This document shows positions 29,728 to 36,637 of a stretch of 64,000 bases of DNA, piece by piece. The position numbers were made by a program, and so were the translations under genes. The stretch is from Deltaproteobacteria bacterium (lineage in GTDB: Bacteria > Myxococcota > Myxococcia > SLRQ01). Under the pieces are notes generated by a model. The model was not told the origin of the DNA, did no database searches, and saw only the letters and a list, made by a program, of their open reading frames with translations. The stretch is from contig JARGFU010000024.1 of NCBI GenBank assembly GCA_029210625.1, positions 1 to 64,000 on the forward strand, read 5' to 3'. How positions within the stretch are numbered: the first letter of the stretch is position 1; each line of letters starts with the position of its first letter.

Positions 29728-29756
29728 AGAGTAAATCAAGCCGTTTTGCTGGTCAA
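29728..29756 (-). promoter_or_regulatory. Promoter of the replication operon
   Basis: TTGACC (29751-29756) and TACTCT (29728-29733), 17 bp apart; a CCAGCAAAA repeat overlaps the spacer. It drives leader peptide, initiator, helicase loader and RusA genes. Confidence 0.75.
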
Positions 29757-29770
29757 GAGACAAAAAGACA

Positions 29771-29793
29771 AGACTACCACTCATTGGGAGGGC
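29771..29793 (-). promoter_or_regulatory. Operator-like site upstream of the replication promoter
   Basis: CCCTCCCAATGAGTGG matches the spacer operators and is followed by TAGTCT, but no -35 hexamer stands in front. It lies between the leftward replication promoter and the rightward small-RNA promoter. Confidence 0.55.
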
Positions 29794-29831
29794 GGCTCGC
29801 GTAACCCCTTTTCGGGAAAGCGTTTTTTCCC

Positions 29832-29860
29832 TTGCCGGATCGTCGAGGAGATGATACCTT
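29832..29860 (+). promoter_or_regulatory. Plus-strand promoter of a candidate small RNA
   Basis: TTGCCG (29832-29837) and TACCTT (29855-29860), 17-bp spacer, start predicted near 29867. Confidence 0.6.
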
Positions 29861-29865
29861 GGGAA

Positions 29866-29995
29866 GCGTAGGGTCGATGAGACCCTATGCCTCGGGCAGG
29901 TCCGAGTCTCCCGTCCGAGTCCGGGGTTGAGGGGATGCCGCTCCTCTACCCCATCTACAACAAAGCCCCGACCCTGGCCGGTCGGGGCTTTCTCT
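29866..29995 (+). ncRNA. Candidate small RNA, about 130 nt
   Basis: A promoter at 29832-29860 and a strong terminator at 29962-29991 bracket it. The 5' end is a 10-bp hairpin (GCGTAGGGTC with GACCCTATGC), then CTCGG/CCGAG and CCCG/CGGG hairpins. No convincing long coding frame; a 17-codon frame from 29878 is possible. It fills most of the 325-bp gene-free gap 29674-29998, runs divergently from the replication promoter, and does not overlap the replication mRNA. Confidence 0.55.
29962..29991. terminator. Bidirectional rho-independent terminator
   Basis: Perfect 12-bp stem AAAGCCCCGACC/GGTCGGGGCTTT with a 6-nt loop; T-rich on both strands. It serves the par operon from the right and the small RNA from the left. 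Confidence 0.85.
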
Positions 29996-29998
29996 TGT

Positions 29999-30217
29999 CT
30001 AGTTCAAGAGCTTGTGCTCCCTTCCGTAGCCTTCGAGAATCTGGGAGACCAGGTCGCTCATGCTGGTCTCCTCCTCGACCGCCTGGATCCGAACCATGCG
30101 CGCCAGGTGGGCCGGTAGATAGAAGCTCACCTTCTTCTGATCCCCGCGCAACACCTTGGTTGGTCGTGCGCGGTTCGTCTCCAGCGCCTTGGGCGAAAAC
30201 CCCTTGAGCAGACTCAT
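29999..30217 (-). CDS. Ribbon-helix-helix partition partner of ParA (72 aa)
   Basis: A basic flexible N-terminus (GFSPKALETNRARPTKV) precedes KKVSFYLPAHLARMVRIQA and TSMSDLVSQILEGYGRE, an RHH domain like ParG/ArsR-type centromere binders and CopG. It directly follows parA, the normal type Ib partition order. GAGGAGGAACG precedes the ATG. An autoregulator of the operon is an alternative role. Confidence 0.8.
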   Translation of the reverse strand: MSLLKGFSPKALETNRARPTKVLRGDQKKVSFYLPAHLARMVRIQAVEEETSMSDLVSQILEGYGREHKLLN

Positions 30218-30239
30218 GATCGTTCCTCCTCCTCTCGGT

Positions 30240-30995
30240 TCACTCCCGCGTAAGCTGCGCGGCCAGCCAGCGTGCTGCGTCTCTGTAGTCTTGCGCCCCC
30301 CCACTGCGGGGGGCCGACTGAAGTACCGAAGAACCGTTCATCGGGGCCAGGGCGATCTCGACCAGCTCCCGTATGGGCGGGGCCAAGAGCCCCGGGTAGG
30401 TTTCCTCCATCTCTGCGATCGCCACTTCATGCACCTTGCGCCGGGGGTGCGCCCGCGTCGGCAGATAGCCCAGCACGCGCAGCCCCGGGTTGTGGAGCAT
30501 CCGGACCTGGTCGACCGTCGAGGTGATGATCGTCAACGCCTTCAGCGAGAGCGGGTGGGCCTCGAACGGCACCAGCACCCCGCTTGCAGCGACCAGCGAC
30601 GAGATCGTCAGAAAGCCCAGGTGTGGGCTCGTGTCGAGCAGCACGACGTCGTAGGCCCCCTCGCACTTGGTCAGGGCGCGCTGGAGCCGGCGGATCGCCC
30701 CGCGCTCCCCCTCGAGCGCCTCGGCCTCGGCCAGCGACGGGCTCCCAGGCACCAGCCACAGCCTCTCGATCCCCGTCTCCCGGGCGAGTTCGCCGATCCC
30801 GCAGGCCGCGACGATCGCCGCCGCCAGGGCCTCCCCGCCGATGTCCTGGCCGGTCAGGCTCAGGCTCGCCCCGCCTTGGGGATCGAGATCCACCAGGAGC
30901 ACCTTCGCCCCCTGCTCCGCAAGCGCGGCCCCCATGTTGACGACCGTCGTCGTCTTGCCGACCCCGCCCTTCTGGTTCGCCACGGCGAGAATCAC
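30240..30995 (-). CDS. parA: ParA-type partition ATPase (251 aa)
   Basis: The deviant Walker A KGGVGKTT (9-16), VDLDPQGG (about 38-45) and VVLLDTSPHLG are definitive for ParA/Soj/MinD-type ATPases. No N-terminal helix-turn-helix, so type Ib, paired with an RHH protein. GTG start overlaps the recombinase stop (GTGA). It moves replicated phage-plasmid copies apart on the nucleoid, if the prophage is extrachromosomal as inferred. Confidence 0.9.
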   Translation of the reverse strand: MILAVANQKGGVGKTTTVVNMGAALAEQGAKVLLVDLDPQGGASLSLTGQDIGGEALAAAIVAACGIGELARETGIERLWLVPGSPSLAEAEALEGERGAIRRLQRALTKCEGAYDVVLLDTSPHLGFLTISSLVAASGVLVPFEAHPLSLKALTIITSTVDQVRMLHNPGLRVLGYLPTRAHPRRKVHEVAIAEMEETYPGLLAPPIRELVEIALAPMNGSSVLQSAPRSGGAQDYRDAARWLAAQLTRE

Positions 30996-31570
30996 CAGTC
31001 GATCCCCGTCACGGCAGAGTCGATCTCGGCCCGGTCGAAGGACAGGTAGGCGACCGTCGTCTGGATCCACCGATGCCCGAGCGCCTCCTTGGTGCGGTTG
31101 ATGTCCCGCCCGAGCCGCTCGTGGACCTGGGAGGCGAAGAACTTCCGCATCGAGTGGGTCCCGACCGCCCCCGTCACGCCGGCCACTTGGTAGGCCTCCG
31201 AGAGGATGAGCTGCGCGCTTCGCACGGCCAGGGCCGAGTCGCCCGTGCGGCGCCGCTTGGATCCGAACAGGAAGGCGTCCGGCCCGAAGCGTTTGTAGGT
31301 GCGCTTGACGTGGCGCTCCCCGTGTTTGCGAACCATCGGATGCAGCGGCAGCACGCGCCCCTCCCCGGCTCCCTTCATATGCCGGCGCTTCACTTCCACC
31401 ACCCCCGACCACTCCCCGGGGTAGATGTGGCGCACGCGCACCGAGAGCAGCTCCGAGATCCGGAGCCCGGTGGTGCATCCCAGGACGAAGAGGGTGCGGT
31501 CTCGGTCGGTCTGGAGGGCCGCAATCACCTTTCCCACCTCGTCTTGCTGTAGGGGGCGGCATCCCTTCAT
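30992..31570 (-). CDS. Short tyrosine recombinase (192 aa)
   Basis: Catalytic residues are in order: R37 (TTGLRISE), a Lys in KRRHMKG (61-66), H139-x-x-R142 (THSMR), H166 (LGHRW), Y175 (AYLSF). The protein is essentially the catalytic domain; integrases normally exceed 300 aa with arm- and core-binding domains. Together with parA this favours a multimer resolvase rather than an integrase. RBS GAAGGAGACAAAACGACA. Confidence 0.85.
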   Translation of the reverse strand: MKGCRPLQQDEVGKVIAALQTDRDRTLFVLGCTTGLRISELLSVRVRHIYPGEWSGVVEVKRRHMKGAGEGRVLPLHPMVRKHGERHVKRTYKRFGPDAFLFGSKRRRTGDSALAVRSAQLILSEAYQVAGVTGAVGTHSMRKFFASQVHERLGRDINRTKEALGHRWIQTTVAYLSFDRAEIDSAVTGIDW

Positions 31571-31595
31571 TGTCGTTTTGTCTCCTTCGGAACTT

Positions 31596-31624
31596 AGCGT
31601 AGTAGGTAAAGTTGACCCCGTCAA
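31596..31624 (-). promoter_or_regulatory. Promoter of the recombinase-par operon
   Basis: TTGACG (31619-31624) and TACGCT (31596-31601), 17 bp. The -35 lies in the inverted repeat TTGAC-CCC-GTCAA (31612-31624), a probable operator. Confidence 0.7.
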
Positions 31625-31650
31625 GCGCAAGTACCGAACAATGAGCACAA

Positions 31651-31680
31651 AAAAGGCGACCCGGTAGCGAGTCGCCTTTT
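31651..31680. terminator. Bidirectional rho-independent terminator
   Basis: Perfect 10-bp stem AAAAGGCGAC/GTCGCCTTTT, loop of ten. It ends the gene at 31996-31727 on the minus strand (TTTTTT follows). Confidence 0.85.
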
Positions 31681-31726
31681 CTACGTCTTGTGAGGGGAAC
31701 GCGAACTACGTGACCGTGAGCATGAG

Positions 31727-31996
31727 CTACAAGGCGACCGCCTGGCTTCCAGTGCCGGCGGCCCGGCGCAGGAGATGTTCGAGCCGCCGCGGCAAGCCCT
31801 TCGTCGTCCGGCGCGCCTCGTGGCCTCCCTTGCACTCCATCTCGTAGCGCTTCATCTCCTGCAACACGTTGATCCCTAGATAGTTCGCTTGTTTCGCTCG
31901 CACCCACGAGCGGGCGATCTCTACGCTCCCATCGACCGTCTCAATCGTCGCGACCACGGGGTCCATCACGTTCGGAAACGCCAGCACCTTTCCCAT
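31727..31996 (-). CDS. Hypothetical protein next to the par region (89 aa)
   Basis: Start MGKVLAFPNVMDPV with GAGGAGCGTGGG. The C-terminal 30 residues are basic (CKGGHEARRTTKGLPRRLEHLLRR). A single-gene unit with its own promoter and terminator next to the switch between leftward and rightward transcription, so a regulator is plausible; no known DNA-binding fold is evident. Confidence 0.7.
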   Translation of the reverse strand: MGKVLAFPNVMDPVVATIETVDGSVEIARSWVRAKQANYLGINVLQEMKRYEMECKGGHEARRTTKGLPRRLEHLLRRAAGTGSQAVAL

Positions 31997-32062
31997 CCCA
32001 CGCTCCTCCTTGATCCCGACAAAAAGCAAAGGCCATCCGAGTTCAGATCAATCCCCTGTTGC

Positions 32063-32091
32063 CTTGTACACCGATTGACGTTCGTCGTCAA
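32063..32091 (-). promoter_or_regulatory. Promoter with inverted repeat over the -35
   Basis: TTGACG (32086-32091) and TACAAG (32063-32068), 17 bp; the -35 is one arm of ATTGACG-TTCGT-CGTCAAT (32074-32092). The same half-site occurs at the recombinase promoter. Confidence 0.7.
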
Positions 32092-32129
32092 TATGCGGAA
32101 GTGGAGACAAAAAAATTTCATTTTTCCCC

Positions 32130-32158
32130 TTGCATCCCCTCCCAGTGAGTGGCATACT
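32130..32158 (+). promoter_or_regulatory. Rightward promoter with spacer operator
   Basis: TTGCAT (32130-32135) and CATACT (32153-32158), 17 bp, spacer CCCCTCCCAGTGAGTGG. It starts the plus-strand recombination operon. Confidence 0.8.
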
Positions 32159-32224
32159 CAGGTCACCAAGGCGCCAAAGAGACAAACCCACAAGGGGTTT
32201 TGAGGCGCCGAGAAGGAGACTCGG

Positions 32225-32377
32225 ATGAGAACGATAGGGGAAAGAGCGGCACTCTCTTACCTCGCAGCCCGGAAGCAGGCGAGAGCCTACGCCCAAGGGA
32301 CCCACGACCTCGCCTGGGGCGTCGCGACGTTGGCCGTCGCCGTCGTCGCCGTGGCCTTGAAGACGTTCGCCGGTTAG
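32225..32377 (+). CDS. Small membrane protein (50 aa)
   Basis: AAGGAGACTCGG precedes the ATG. A cytosolic basic N-terminal half (SYLAARKQARAYAQG) is followed by one hydrophobic helix (WGVATLAVAVVAVAL). First gene of the rightward operon, 23 bp before the ATPase gene. Role unknown. Confidence 0.7.
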   Translation: MRTIGERAALSYLAARKQARAYAQGTHDLAWGVATLAVAVVAVALKTFAG

Positions 32378-32400
32378 GCCGGCGACCAAGGAGGAACACC

Positions 32401-33576
32401 ATGAGTCGTTACCAGAAAGCCCGCCGTACCGAAGCCCGCGCCCGGATCGCCATTGAGTCCCCCTCCGGGGGCGGCAAGACCTGGTCTGCGATCCTGCTCG
32501 CCCTGGGGTTGTCGATGGACCCCGAACGGGTCCTCCTGATCGACACCGAGCGCGGCAGCGCCTCGCTCTACGATGACCTGCCGCTGCGGCAGGGCTTCGA
32601 CGAGACCTTCTACACCGTGCAGATTCAGCCCCCGTACACGGTCGAGAAGTACATGAAGGAGCTCCAAGACGCCGAGCGTTCGGAGTTGTTCGACGTCATT
32701 GTCCTCGACTCCATCACCCACTGCTGGGACGGGCAGGGGGGCTTGCTCGAGGAGAAGGACCGCTCCAGCGACAAGAACAGCTTCACGGCCTGGAGGAGCG
32801 TCTCCAAGAAACACAACCAGTTCGTCGAGGCGCTGCTCAACTCGCCGTGTCATATCGTCTGCACCATGAGGATGAAGGACGAGGTCGTCCTCGAGGAAGA
32901 CGCCCGGGGCAAGAAGACCCCCAAGAAGATCGGCATGAAGTCCATCCAGCGCCCCGGGATGGAATACGAGTTTACCCTCGTCCTCGATCTGGACCGCGAC
33001 TCCCACGAGGCCCGGGCCTCCAAGGACCGCACGGGGCTCTTCGACGAGCTGACCGTCTATACCCCCGAGGCGATCTCGCTCCAGACCGGCAAGCGGATCT
33101 CCGAGTGGCTGGCCGGCGCCAAGCCCGAGGAGTTGAACACCAAGACCGCGAACCAAAGTCGCCAAGGCGACCAGGAGACGAAGCAGAAGCCCCGAGAAGA
33201 GCCGCCTCGCCCCTCCCGAGGGGCAGAGCAGGGTGGCGCCTCCGAAAGCCCCGCCACGGCCCGTAGGGAGCGTCCTCGCACGGTGGCCTCTCCCTTCAAC
33301 GACCGCCAGGTGAAAACCGCCGGTGTCCTGGGCTCCCAGCTCGTCCAGATCGCCGATCTGGTCGCCGGCCTGGGGGATGGGGGCAACGAGACCGTGGCGA
33401 AGTTCCTCGCCGAGATGGAGCTCGACGGCGTTCGCGCCGCCTCGACGTTCCTCACCGAGGAGGAGGGCCGGGAGCTCATTGGTCGCCTCACCGACCAGAT
33501 CCCCCCGTCCGAGCCCGCGGAGGAGACCGACCCCCTCGACGATCTGCTCGCCGAGGGCACCGAGAAAGCCGCCTAA
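32401..33576 (+). CDS. Sak4-like RecA-fold ATPase (391 aa)
   Basis: Walker A PSGGGKT (21-27), an acidic IDTERG after the second strand, Walker B VIVLDS (99-104) and a sensor-like TMRMKDEV fit the AAA_24/Sak4 family of phage annealing/recombination proteins. An acidic C-terminal third (residues 260-391) with a Pro/Arg/Gln linker is unlike the short family core and may bind partners such as SSB. An SSB gene is two genes downstream. RBS AAGGAGGAACACC. Confidence 0.8.
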   Translation: MSRYQKARRTEARARIAIESPSGGGKTWSAILLALGLSMDPERVLLIDTERGSASLYDDLPLRQGFDETFYTVQIQPPYTVEKYMKELQDAERSELFDVIVLDSITHCWDGQGGLLEEKDRSSDKNSFTAWRSVSKKHNQFVEALLNSPCHIVCTMRMKDEVVLEEDARGKKTPKKIGMKSIQRPGMEYEFTLVLDLDRDSHEARASKDRTGLFDELTVYTPEAISLQTGKRISEWLAGAKPEELNTKTANQSRQGDQETKQKPREEPPRPSRGAEQGGASESPATARRERPRTVASPFNDRQVKTAGVLGSQLVQIADLVAGLGDGGNETVAKFLAEMELDGVRAASTFLTEEEGRELIGRLTDQIPPSEPAEETDPLDDLLAEGTEKAA

Positions 33577-33588
33577 CGACAAGCGTCC

Positions 33589-33697
33589 GCGGCAGGGAAC
33601 GGCGACGACAGCCTCTCCCACCAGCGAAATGGGCAGCCGGGCTAGCCCCCACTGGAAAAACTAGCGCCCTGGTGAAGCCGAGCCGTTCCCTGTCCGC
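33589..33697 (+). ncRNA. Structured RNA element in the recombination operon
   Basis: Begins 12 nt after the ATPase stop. CAGGGAACGGC (33593-33603) pairs perfectly with GCCGTTCCCTG (33682-33692), and GCGG/CCGC extends it past one bulge. CACCAG (33619-33624) pairs with CTGGTG (33669-33674). Inside lies GGGCTAG with CTAG-CG-CCC. The gap 33577-33752 has no gene. It could be an mRNA processing or attenuation element, or a new structured RNA. Confidence 0.6.
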
Positions 33698-33752
33698 TTA
33701 ACCAACCAACCACCAGAGGGGGGGTCCGCCCCCCCCAGGCAGGAGGAGAACC

Positions 33753-35276
33753 ATGAGCGAAGAAGTCCGCGGCATCCAGACAGACGGCGCGATGCGCTGG
33801 TCCTTTTCTGTCCTCAACACCTTCAACGACTGCCCCCTCCGGGGGAAGCTGCGCTACCGGGACGGCCTGCGCGAGCCCAGCTCCGAGTATGCCGACCTGG
33901 GTCAGGCGTTCCACTCCGCGAGCGCCTTTATGCGCGTCGAGGAGCTGGAGGGCCGGGGCATCCCCAGCGACGACGAGCTGGTCAAGCGCTTCGCCGAAGA
34001 GCTCCCCAGCGAGGCCTTCATCCCCCGGCTGCGCGATCTCGTCACTTCCTTCCGGAAGAACTTCCGCGTCCCCGACAACCCCGAGCGCGTCTGGGTCGAG
34101 GAGCGCATGTTCTTCGACCGGCACCTCCAGACCATCGAGCCCCCCGAGGGCCGGATCGCCCCGGAGGCGTTCTGGCTGGGCGCGACCGACGACTGCTCCT
34201 ATATCCGCGACAAGGTCCTCTACGTCGAGGACGACAAGACCGGCTGGACGACGCCGGACCCCCAGCAAATCGTCTTCTATGCCTACCTGCGGATCCTCCG
34301 AGAGCAGCTCTCCGAGGCCGACGTCGAGCGCGTGGTGCTCCGCTACAACCTCATCGCCAAGGGGTGGGTCGACCAGCGTGAGATGCTCTACTCCGAGGTC
34401 GTGGAGGAGGGCGAGTCGATGCTCGACGCGATCCTCGCTCACGAGCAACGCACCGCCTGGCCGGCGACCCCCGGGAAGGGGTGCCGGTACTGTGGCTTCC
34501 TCGCCTCGTGCCCCGCCTACACCGTCTCGACCGCGGCGATCGCCAAGGCCCACGAGGACCTCCCCGCCGAGATCGAGCAGGAGGGGCTCTCTGCGTGGAT
34601 CCGGCGCGTGGCCGGGGGGATCATCGTCGACCATGCCGACGCCTCTCGCGTGGTGCAGTTCCGGGGCCTGGTCAAGGGCCTCCTCGAACAGATGGAAGAC
34701 TCCCTCGCGAAGTTCATCACCGAGCAGGGCGCCGTCGAGGGTGGGGGGATGCTCGCCCGCATGAGCACCAAGTCCGAGTGGTCCGGCGACACCAAGGGGA
34801 TCGTCGTCAAGCTGCGCTCCCTGGGGGCGACCGCCGATATGATCTGGAACCGGCTCTCGGTCTCCAAGTCCGACGTCGAGCGCATGGTGGGCGATCTGGT
34901 GCCGGTGCGCTTCCCCTCCCAGACCGAGGAGATCAAGGCGATCGAGGACCAGTACCCGATCCATTTCCCGCCGCTGGCCCCGGAGATCAAGGCGATCGAG
35001 GCCGAGCTCCCGCTCAAGGGCGTCGACAAGGACACCGCGGCGGCGAACAAGGAGGCCCGCAAGACCCGGATCGACGCCCTCAAGGCCGAGCGCGCCGAAC
35101 TGGTGGACGAGAACAAGGCGCTCCGGGCGCAGGCGATCGAGCAGCTCAAGAGCGATCGCGCCCAGTTGGTCGAGGAGAACAAGGCCCGCCGCGTCGAGCT
35201 GATCGACCAGCTCATCGCGCAGGGCTCCTACAAGGAGTCGGCCCCGTTCCTGGCCTTCTCGAAGGCGCGCATGTAG
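33753..35276 (+). CDS. Cas4/AddB-like PD-(D/E)XK nuclease with Fe-S cluster (507 aa)
   Basis: GQAFH (50-54), D146-D147, ED-D-K (159-162) and QIVFYAYL (172-179) are the RecB/Cas4 nuclease motifs. Cys27 and Cys244, 247, 253 match the 4Fe-4S staple. The C-terminal 110 residues form a coiled coil with repeated ALKAERAELVDENKALR-like units, absent from ordinary Cas4. With the ATPase and SSB it forms a resection/annealing module. RBS CAGGAGGAGAACC. Confidence 0.85.
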   Translation: MSEEVRGIQTDGAMRWSFSVLNTFNDCPLRGKLRYRDGLREPSSEYADLGQAFHSASAFMRVEELEGRGIPSDDELVKRFAEELPSEAFIPRLRDLVTSFRKNFRVPDNPERVWVEERMFFDRHLQTIEPPEGRIAPEAFWLGATDDCSYIRDKVLYVEDDKTGWTTPDPQQIVFYAYLRILREQLSEADVERVVLRYNLIAKGWVDQREMLYSEVVEEGESMLDAILAHEQRTAWPATPGKGCRYCGFLASCPAYTVSTAAIAKAHEDLPAEIEQEGLSAWIRRVAGGIIVDHADASRVVQFRGLVKGLLEQMEDSLAKFITEQGAVEGGGMLARMSTKSEWSGDTKGIVVKLRSLGATADMIWNRLSVSKSDVERMVGDLVPVRFPSQTEEIKAIEDQYPIHFPPLAPEIKAIEAELPLKGVDKDTAAANKEARKTRIDALKAERAELVDENKALRAQAIEQLKSDRAQLVEENKARRVELIDQLIAQGSYKESAPFLAFSKARM

Positions 35277-35354
35277 ATCCCGCACTCCCCCCCACTAACC
35301 GGGGGGAGCCATTGAACCGGGGACGTAACGAGCCCCGGAAGGAGAAAAGAGCAA

Positions 35355-35840
35355 ATGGCCCGAGGCGTCAACAAATCCATCCTCCTTGGCAACCTGGGCA
35401 AGGACCCCGAGCTGCGCTACACGCAGTCCGGCACCCCCGTCGCGACGTTCAGCCTCGCTACCACCGAGCGCGTCAAGCGCAACGGCGAGTGGCAGGACGA
35501 GACCGAGTGGCACAATATCGTCGCCTTTGGAAAGACCGCCGAGCACTGCAACGAGTACCTCCGCAAGGGCTCCCAGGTGTTCATCGAGGGCAAGATCCAG
35601 ACCCGCAAGTGGGAAGACAAGGACGGCAACACGCGCTGGACGACCGAGATCATCGTCCGGATGATCCAGTTCCTCGGCGGATCCGGGCAGGGCGGCGGAT
35701 CCGGGCAGGGCGGCGGATCCAAGCCGCGGCAGTCCGGCCCGACGAGCGGATCCGGCCCGAGCCGGGGCGGCGCGTCGAACCACGACGACTTCCCCGACTA
35801 CGAGGGGGGGTTCGATCCTAACGACGACGTGCCGTTTTGA
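35355..35840 (+). CDS. ssb: Single-stranded DNA-binding protein (161 aa)
   Basis: Residues 1-108 form the SSB OB fold ([16 protein letters not shown], then [14 protein letters not shown] and [15 protein letters not shown]). A Gly/Ser/Gln linker ([14 protein letters not shown]) follows, and the C-terminal tip is acidic, DDVPF. Length and tip match bacterial SSB, so it can recruit host partners. Confidence 0.95.
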   Translation: MARGVNKSILLGNLGKDPELRYTQSGTPVATFSLATTERVKRNGEWQDETEWHNIVAFGKTAEHCNEYLRKGSQVFIEGKIQTRKWEDKDGNTRWTTEIIVRMIQFLGGSGQGGGSGQGGGSKPRQSGPTSGSGPSRGGASNHDDFPDYEGGFDPNDDVPF

Positions 35841-35937
35841 CGACTTAAGTATCGGAAATCATTGAAGTTTTTTAACTAAGCCGGTCCCCCTCGAAGGTCG
35901 TGGGGGGGGGCCGGCAACGGCACCGAAGGAGGAGCTC
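35841..35937 (+). promoter_or_regulatory. Leader hairpin downstream of ssb
   Basis: Near 35880-35913 GCCGGTCCCCC pairs with GGGGGGCCGGC, but no U-tract follows. The flanks are unusually A/T-rich (TTGAAGTTTTTTAACTAAG). Probably intercistronic attenuation. Confidence 0.4.
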
Positions 35938-36153
35938 ATGAAGGAACCCCGCAAGGCCTATATCCAAGTCGAAGTCCTGCTCAACGCCGAGGAAGGGATG
36001 CACGTCCGGCTCGGTAAGCTGGCCGCGAAGAAGCTGGTCGAGCGGCTCGAGGGCGCGCCGATCGTCGAGGGCGAGGACCTGCTCTCCGGAACCTACACGG
36101 CGCTCGTCGTCGACGCGAAGTTCACCAAGACGACGGTCGCGGAAGGCGAGTAA
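35938..36153 (+). CDS. Hypothetical protein (71 aa)
   Basis: AAGGAGGAGCTC precedes the ATG. A short acidic alpha/beta protein (KAYIQVEVLLNAEEGM...LEGAPIVEGEDLLSG). No family is recognised; the partner is probably encoded in the same recombination operon. Confidence 0.65.
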   Translation: MKEPRKAYIQVEVLLNAEEGMHVRLGKLAAKKLVERLEGAPIVEGEDLLSGTYTALVVDAKFTKTTVAEGE

Positions 36154-36157
36154 CCCC

Positions 36158-36247
36158 GTGAAGACCTGCCCGAGCTGCGGTCTGCCGATTCCCCCCCGTC
36201 ATTGATCCGAGTGCGGTTGCCCCCGGTGCGGGGGTGCGCTCAATTAG
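36158..36247 (+). pseudogene. Zinc-ribbon mini-gene interrupted by UGA
   Basis: GTG-started frame VKTCPSCGLPIPPRH ends at TGA (36203-36205). The same frame continues SECGCPRCGGALN to TAG, completing a CPSC...CPRC zinc ribbon. Either one nonsense change broke a 29-codon gene or UGA is read through. Confidence 0.5.
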
Positions 36248-36280
36248 CCAGCAAAACAGGAAGCCAGCAAGGAGGTCAGG

Positions 36281-36631
36281 ATGCCGAAGAAGCCGTCGAC
36301 GCAGTGGGCCGACGCCCACATTGTCAGAACCTACGGTCGCTTCAACGCGGAGGATCCGCGCCTGAGCGACTTTCTCCCCCGGATCGCGCTCAACGACCTC
36401 GACGACCTCGAGGTCCTGGGGAAGTGGGAGCGCTTCCTGCGCTCCAAGCGCGTGCCCTACGCCGTCACGCGCCACCCCGGCGATGCCTCCGCCCCGGAGA
36501 TCCTCAAACTCTGGAAGGCGGTCGAGGTCGAGAACTGGGATGAAGCCGACGACGGCGAGCCCATCCGCTTCAAGCGCCCGATGCGCGTCGAGGAAGTCGA
36601 CGGCACGATCGGCACCATCGAGAGGAGGTAG
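36281..36631 (+). CDS. Hypothetical protein (116 aa)
   Basis: AAGGAGGTCAGG precedes the ATG; a GCCAGCAAA repeat sits in the same leader. The protein is helical N-terminally (PSTQWADAHIVRTYGRF...LNDLDDLEVLGKWERFLRSKRVP) and acidic at the end. No motif assignable; RdgC-like gene six bases on. Confidence 0.65.
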   Translation: MPKKPSTQWADAHIVRTYGRFNAEDPRLSDFLPRIALNDLDDLEVLGKWERFLRSKRVPYAVTRHPGDASAPEILKLWKAVEVENWDEADDGEPIRFKRPMRVEEVDGTIGTIERR

Positions 36632-36637
36632 CAGAAC

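Noticed and set aside
29866-29930. tRNA or tRNA-derived attachment site
   Set aside because: Hairpins and a GGTCCGAGTC word look tRNA-like, but no acceptor/T-arm pairing of the right size could be drawn.
30992-31570. Phage integrase with attP
   Set aside because: Protein lacks arm- and core-binding domains and no tRNA-like core was seen; a resolvase is favoured, though not proven.
33593-33692. Cobalamin riboswitch, hammerhead or HDV-like ribozyme
   Set aside because: Short matching words (CGAAA, CCCCCACTG) occur but the conserved cores and their order are missing.
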